Assembly (NCBI GenBank): GCA_051294375.1
Contig: CM119269.1
Span: forward strand, 15,635,918-15,699,917
Source: Paraspadella gotoi
Taxonomy: Eukaryota; Chaetognatha
Direction of reading: 5' to 3'
Length of the DNA stretch: 64,000 nt
The position numbers were made by a program, and so were the translations under genes. Under the pieces are notes generated by a model. The model made no database searches, was not told where the DNA came from, and saw only the letters and a list, made by a program, of their open reading frames with translations. Below, piece by piece: positions 59,064 through 64,000 of this stretch (within the stretch, counting starts at the first letter, position 1; each line of letters starts with the position of its first letter).

Positions 59064-59635
59064 TAATTGTTTAAAATGCCCACTCTTTTAAACACAAATT
59101 TTACATTTTCAAGGTCTTTCTGTGCAATTGCATCGACACGAATGTTAATTTCGAAAGAAGAAAAAGAAAAATTTTAGGTGAAAACTGAAGACCATCGGCG
59201 TCTGGTCAAATCGAAGATGTGAAGTCGGAACTTTGACGTTTGAACCTAACGACGAAAAAGAAAGATCTAATTGGTATATTAAAAATTTCCCGTTAAGTTA
59301 TATTTTGTATTATTTATGGGAATATTGAAAGTGATAAAGGATTCCATTAGTCATGCATAACAATAATCAAGTAAAATATTGGCTATTATTGGCGACAAAA
59401 ATTTGAAAATTCATTAAAAATATACATAATGATAATAAAGTATCAAGAAATCTCTTTTTTTCTTCCTGATTATGGAATCCGACCCAAATGTGAAAAGCAA
59501 AATTGCGATAAAATTATCATCAAGGTACAATGGGAACGTTAATCTTAGTCGTTGCGAAGCCGAGGCGCAATAACAAAAACAATTAAAACGGGAATTTGTT
59601 TTCTGTTATTCTCGTTAAAAGTTTTTGTATCGTCT

Positions 59636-59668
<33 letters not shown>

Positions 59669-59681
59669 TCGTCTTCGTCTT
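59636..59681 (+). repeat. (GTC)n trinucleotide repeat
   Basis: GTC run with one CATC break. A (GAC)n run follows at about 59983-60014, so the two can pair at long range. Confidence 0.9.
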
Positions 59682-60253
59682 TACGCACGGCATGCTTTTG
59701 ATTTTGTCAACATCGAAATTTGGCTTCGTTCACGGAGCGAGAAAGAAAAAAAAAGATGGGATTAAAATTTTGAAATCTTTTTTTAAACGAAGAAAAAAAA
59801 TAGGGGAGGGGCTAAAAGGAGGAAGAGGAGGGGTAGGAGGAGGAGGAGGAAGAGGTGAAGGAGGTGGACGCGAAGAAGGCGGAGGAGGCGTCTTGTCCGA
59901 AAATTCGGGCGGATTTAAAAAAAGAGGAAAAATCATTAAATTTGGAAAAGGGAGGAAATTGTTATGGGTGTTTGACAATGACGTTGACGACGACGACGAC
60001 GACGACGACGACGAAAACATTCTTCTCAAACGCCTCCGTTCCCTTTTTTGAATTCATTTCCTTTTCTCGTGTCATCTTCTTCCTTCCTTCGCTTAAATTT
60101 CTTCCTCTCCTTCTTCATCGACTCATCTTCTTCCCTCTATTTTTAATTCTACTTCTCATTCTCCTTCTCTCGCCTTCACCCTACTTCTTCGAGCGTGATT
60201 GCCCTAATTTCCATACTATAACCGCCTTCAAATTAAGTGATTTAAATTCGGAC

Positions 60254-60255
<2 letters not shown>

Positions 60256-60299
<44 letters not shown>

Positions 60300-60300
60300 A
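60256..60300 (+). repeat. (GA)n microsatellite
   Basis: GA run with one GCGAG break. Confidence 0.95.
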
Positions 60301-60982
60301 GAAGACACGAAGAGAGAAGAGCAGAGAAAAGAGAGAGAGAGAAAGCCGGTCAGAAGAAATGGATTAAAAAAGATTGGATTTTGGTATGAGAAAGAAAAAT
60401 AAATGGCAGATGTCTAAAATATGAGGAGAGACGCAACGTGAGATATCAATTACATATACATTGTATAATGTAAATACATAGTAAATACAATAATGGAATA
60501 TAAATCTAATATATAATATACAAATATTAAGAATTTGCAGTCCAGTATCCTCTCTCTCTCTCTCCGTAACTCGTCTTCAATCTACTCTCTCTCTCTTCTA
60601 TATTCTCCTTATTTATACCTTGATTTCAAATCTCATACAATCTGTCTCCTCTCTCAATCTTTCTCTTTCCTCTCTTCCTTTCGAAACTAGTTCATATCAT
60701 TCCAGTGATTTTTCTTTATGGTAATTTTTGCGAGCGATACTCAAGGTGAATGAAGAAGAATAGCAAATGCACCAAAACTGATTGAATAATTAACTAATGA
60801 TGAATTAATGAGTAGATTGTGTAGTTTCTTAAATTTCCCGGTTCTTGTGTCTAATGAGTTTTCCTCCCACACCCAAAAAAGTAAGCGAAAATTTTTTAAG
60901 AATAATTGTAATAATAGAAATTCATAACTAACATAATGTTAATTTTTTAAGGATAACTATAATAAATTAAAGAGATATTAAA

Positions 60983-61237
60983 ATGATTGGACATCTTAAG
61001 GTACATCATAATCCAAAAAAATCGATATCATACATTGTCAGAATGATAGGAGTAAAGCAAATAAATAAATTACTACTACTCAATTTTTTAATATTTATTA
61101 AAATAAAATGCCATTCAAGGAAGTTACCAATTGAAATTGATTGTGATTTTATGTCACAGATAAAGAGTTTATTCAATCGTCGAAGATTACAACCAGATAT
61201 TTGTCAAAAAACCTGTCCAACCAATATCCCATTCTAA
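60983..61237 (+). CDS. Hypothetical small secreted-like protein frame
   Basis: ATG-initiated 84-codon frame in an AATTAAAATG context. A second in-frame ATG (61043) would give a hydrophobic leader (NKLLLLNFLIFIKI) followed by CHSRKLPIEIDCDF and DICQKTCPTN, four cysteines. The following frame on the same strand (61201-61404) continues with sequons (NET, NIT) and further cysteines in a different phase. A short intron or a one-base assembly error might join them, but no clean splice pair was found. Confidence 0.2.
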   Translation: MIGHLKVHHNPKKSISYIVRMIGVKQINKLLLLNFLIFIKIKCHSRKLPIEIDCDFMSQIKSLFNRRRLQPDICQKTCPTNIPF

Positions 61238-61409
61238 ACTTAATTTATTTTCAATATTTTGGCCAATCCCAGCCGCTCAAAATAAAAAATGAAACTCATA
61301 AAAAGTGTATGATAAGAGATAATATAACCAAAAACCTGATAAAAAAGCACTTTATGATATGTACGAATGAAACGGAATTTCCCCAAAAAATGTGTTTGAT
61401 TTGATGTTA

Positions 61410-64000
61410 GTTGTCCCTCCCCGACGAACAAACTGAAATACGAGAAGGTCTAGTGCTTGTTTTGACCGCTACCAATGTTCAAACAAATAGAACTTAACCG
61501 AAATAAGCACAAACTATTTCGCCTGACACCCTTTATTGGCAAAATTACTATTGCTAAATTAAAATGTAATTTTAATGTTTTACCCTAATAATACGGTAAA
61601 AATAGAGAACAAAACCGTAAAAATGAATTGTCTTTGCCGTGGTTAAAAGATAAATGGAAAGTCATGTTTATTTTTTTTTAAATATACACATGTTTAACGT
61701 TTCCGTTTGCACAATCGAAAAAACGCATTATCAAATAGGTCATGTTTTTCTCGACAATTGATTTACTGAAATAGAGTAAAAAAAAATAAAAATAATAAAG
61801 TAAAATTTTTCAAAAAAAAACGAAAACAATCACGCAATGGTAGATCGTACAAAGAGTAAGAGTAGTAAAGTATATAAAGATTGATTAAAGAAAAAAGGAG
61901 AAATTAACCTAAATTAACAATAGAAAATGAGCAAGAAAGAAATTAAGCATGGAAACAACATGACCCAACTTTACGTGCAACCGGATAGACTTAATATTCT
62001 CCTTTTCGATCTCTATCATCGATGAGTCAAGATAATTGCGATACATATACGTTTCGCATGCGTCTTAAAACCAGACGATCCTCCTTGATAAAGAAGACGA
62101 GGAGAGAAGAGATGCGGTTTGTCGGTCATTTTTGCGGACAGTCAGTCGTTCTATATCCGCTCGTTTTGACGTCGTCTTCGATTTGTGACGTCAAGAGAAG
62201 AGAGGAGAAATATAGAGGATTGCAGAGAGAGAAGAGAGAGAGAGAGTGAGAGAAGTATCAAAGTCCCTGGTTTTTTAAATTCCCTCCCTTTTGCTTTTTT
62301 GTTAACCGGTACTTTCTATCGCAGCGAGGTTGGAGTGAGTCAAATTCTTCGTCGTCAGTTTATTGTTCTTCCTCAAATTCATTCGTAAACATTTTAAGAA
62401 TATGGGATCTTCGTCAGCTCGGGTGCATTATCGTCGACGTCGGTTAAGTTTGTCGTCTTAACGTTTTAGTGCGGTCTTCGTGTCCTGTCTCAAATATTTT
62501 CTAAAGAGAACGAATTAGAAGGGAAAGGTCTAACGACGTTCCAATCATACGTAACGAAATACCTCTTACAGTAGTTCTTATCTCTTCCCTCCGTTTCTCC
62601 ATTATGAAACTATCGATCGATTTAAATTTGAGACTCGGTGTGATCCTCCTTTGTTGTGTTGTTCGTCTCCGTTTTTCCTGAATTGAAATATCATAACCAA
62701 ACCAAGGACATTTCATTATCAAATATCAGTCAAGGAACCGTGCCTACGTACAGTCCCGAAAGGGGCCCCCATCTGCTGGTTCTCTGCAATTGCAGAACAA
62801 AACATACCCACCTCCTATCTCCTGTACCACCGCGCTCAACTTCGACTACGTACTCCGATCTCCTCTCCATTTCTAATCTGGCCTACCCCCAACCCCGCTC
62901 TAAAAACCACAAAATTGACGATGAACAATCGGTAACCCCATCTTGCTAAGATTTCCCGTAAACGTCTTAGTCTGCCATTCTTTTCATAAAAATGATATCC
63001 CCGAGGGTTCGTGGCGCGAGAAGAAGAAATAAACGGCCTACCGAGTCGGATTGAAAAAACCTAAAGTTTCTGAACTGAATTTTCTAACGCTGACTCCTCA
63101 ACTAAAACTAAACTTAGTAAAAGACTGAGCCATTCAAATCTCCAGTTGTCTGCGATTCCCGTTTGGTTTAGTCTCCTTAATTAGTGTTTATATTCGGAAG
63201 CGCTCCCGTTGTTCTAGCACGCGATACCTAGAATAGCGGATCAATGCGCAGTCCATATAATATATCATAGAAACTCATTGTCCGTGTCGATGATTTCTGA
63301 AGATACTGACAGTGGAATTGGACTCCCCCAATTTCCATATCGCCCGCGTTGCTAACGAAAGTAATAAGTCCAATAAAAGGTCTTGACTAAAAAATATAAC
63401 TGCAGATAACAAACCACAGCCCGCTCTGGCTGTCTGAATAGCTTGATTATTTAGAACTACCCACTCCTTATGCTCTTAGTTCTAGATTTTTCTTTTGCAA
63501 GGGTACCTTATTTCTACCCGTTGTGCTATATTGTAATTAAGTGTTGCCCAAATAAAAATATACAAGCGATCATGCCACTGGATTAATTCGCGATTCTGTT
63601 AGGGTTAGAACCTATCTTTTTAAGCAAAGCATTCGTGAACTTCAGATGCACAGATTAAAAATTGGAGAGAGACAGAAGGATACACGGAAAATAGAGAACG
63701 GAGTGACCACAAATGTGACTGCCACTTAACCGAAGACGGATTAACCCGTCCAACCCGAATTTTTAAGAATCGTCCCAATGAAATTCCCGAGAGAAATAGT
63801 AGAAAAGTGCGCGGAAGCACAAGAAAAGAACGAAAAGGAAAGAAAAAGACGAGGAGCCTGAAAGACAAATAAAATACTCAAAATATAAATATAATTAGAA
63901 AGAAACTGATTTAACAAAGAAAGAGATGAGGGGGAAGGGGGCAAAACGCCAAGTGGAAACCCGAACAGGGGGTTAAAAGAGAGCCGTGTTCCGGGAGTAT
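61410..64000. other. No gene recognised
   Basis: Mixed-composition DNA with two CRE-like words, TGACGTCG at 62167-62174 and TGACGTCA at 62186-62193, before a short (GA)n run. This might be promoter-proximal, but no supported exon follows. Confidence 0.35.

Overview
This is a eukaryotic, almost certainly invertebrate animal, nuclear window. Genes are split by introns with GT-AG boundaries, non-coding DNA dominates, and one gene belongs to the animal XK-related (XKR) membrane protein family. No prokaryotic operons, rRNA or ordinary tRNA genes were seen. The species cannot be named from the sequence. The DNA is AT-rich and crowded with (CT)n/(GA)n, (GAC)n/(GTC)n and (CAT)n microsatellites, so most long open frames are repeat translations (SLSLSL, RERERE, HHHH, DDDD) and not genes.

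Layout. 1-3.2 kb: a large foldback element (about 0.7-0.8 kb arms) with shredded arm copies beside it. 4.7-5.4 kb: head-to-tail copies of a tRNA-derived SINE-like unit. 6-14 kb: microsatellites, a GC-rich island and a 60-bp minisatellite. 14.9-23.1 kb (minus strand): the best gene of the window, assembled here from six coding exons plus a 5' non-coding exon and a TATA box. It encodes a 655-residue secreted protein built of repeated 12-cysteine modules that alternate between two types and end in a histidine/glycine-rich tail. 28-29 kb and 34-37 kb: short non-autonomous elements with a 3' hairpin, one split by a hAT-like insertion with a perfect 8-bp target duplication. 35.2-36.3 kb: a CpG-rich, promoter-like patch with CRE-type TGACGTCA sites. 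38.9-43.2 kb (minus strand): a three-exon XKR-like gene of 792 codons, about twice the usual length, with a duplicated scrap of its 3' end downstream. 44-50 kb: purine/pyrimidine minisatellites, an inverted repeat and a weak two-exon gene candidate. 50.6-51.3 kb: an N gap inside a tandem repeat, followed by a 73-bp satellite. 53-64 kb: microsatellites, a 177-bp TA-flanked MITE, and one small secreted-protein-like frame.

The two supported genes show no obvious functional link. The cysteine-rich gene has phase-1 symmetrical exons and grew by exon duplication; I do not recognise the family. Three dispersed copies of a small hammerhead-ribozyme-like motif are the most interesting RNA-level signal.
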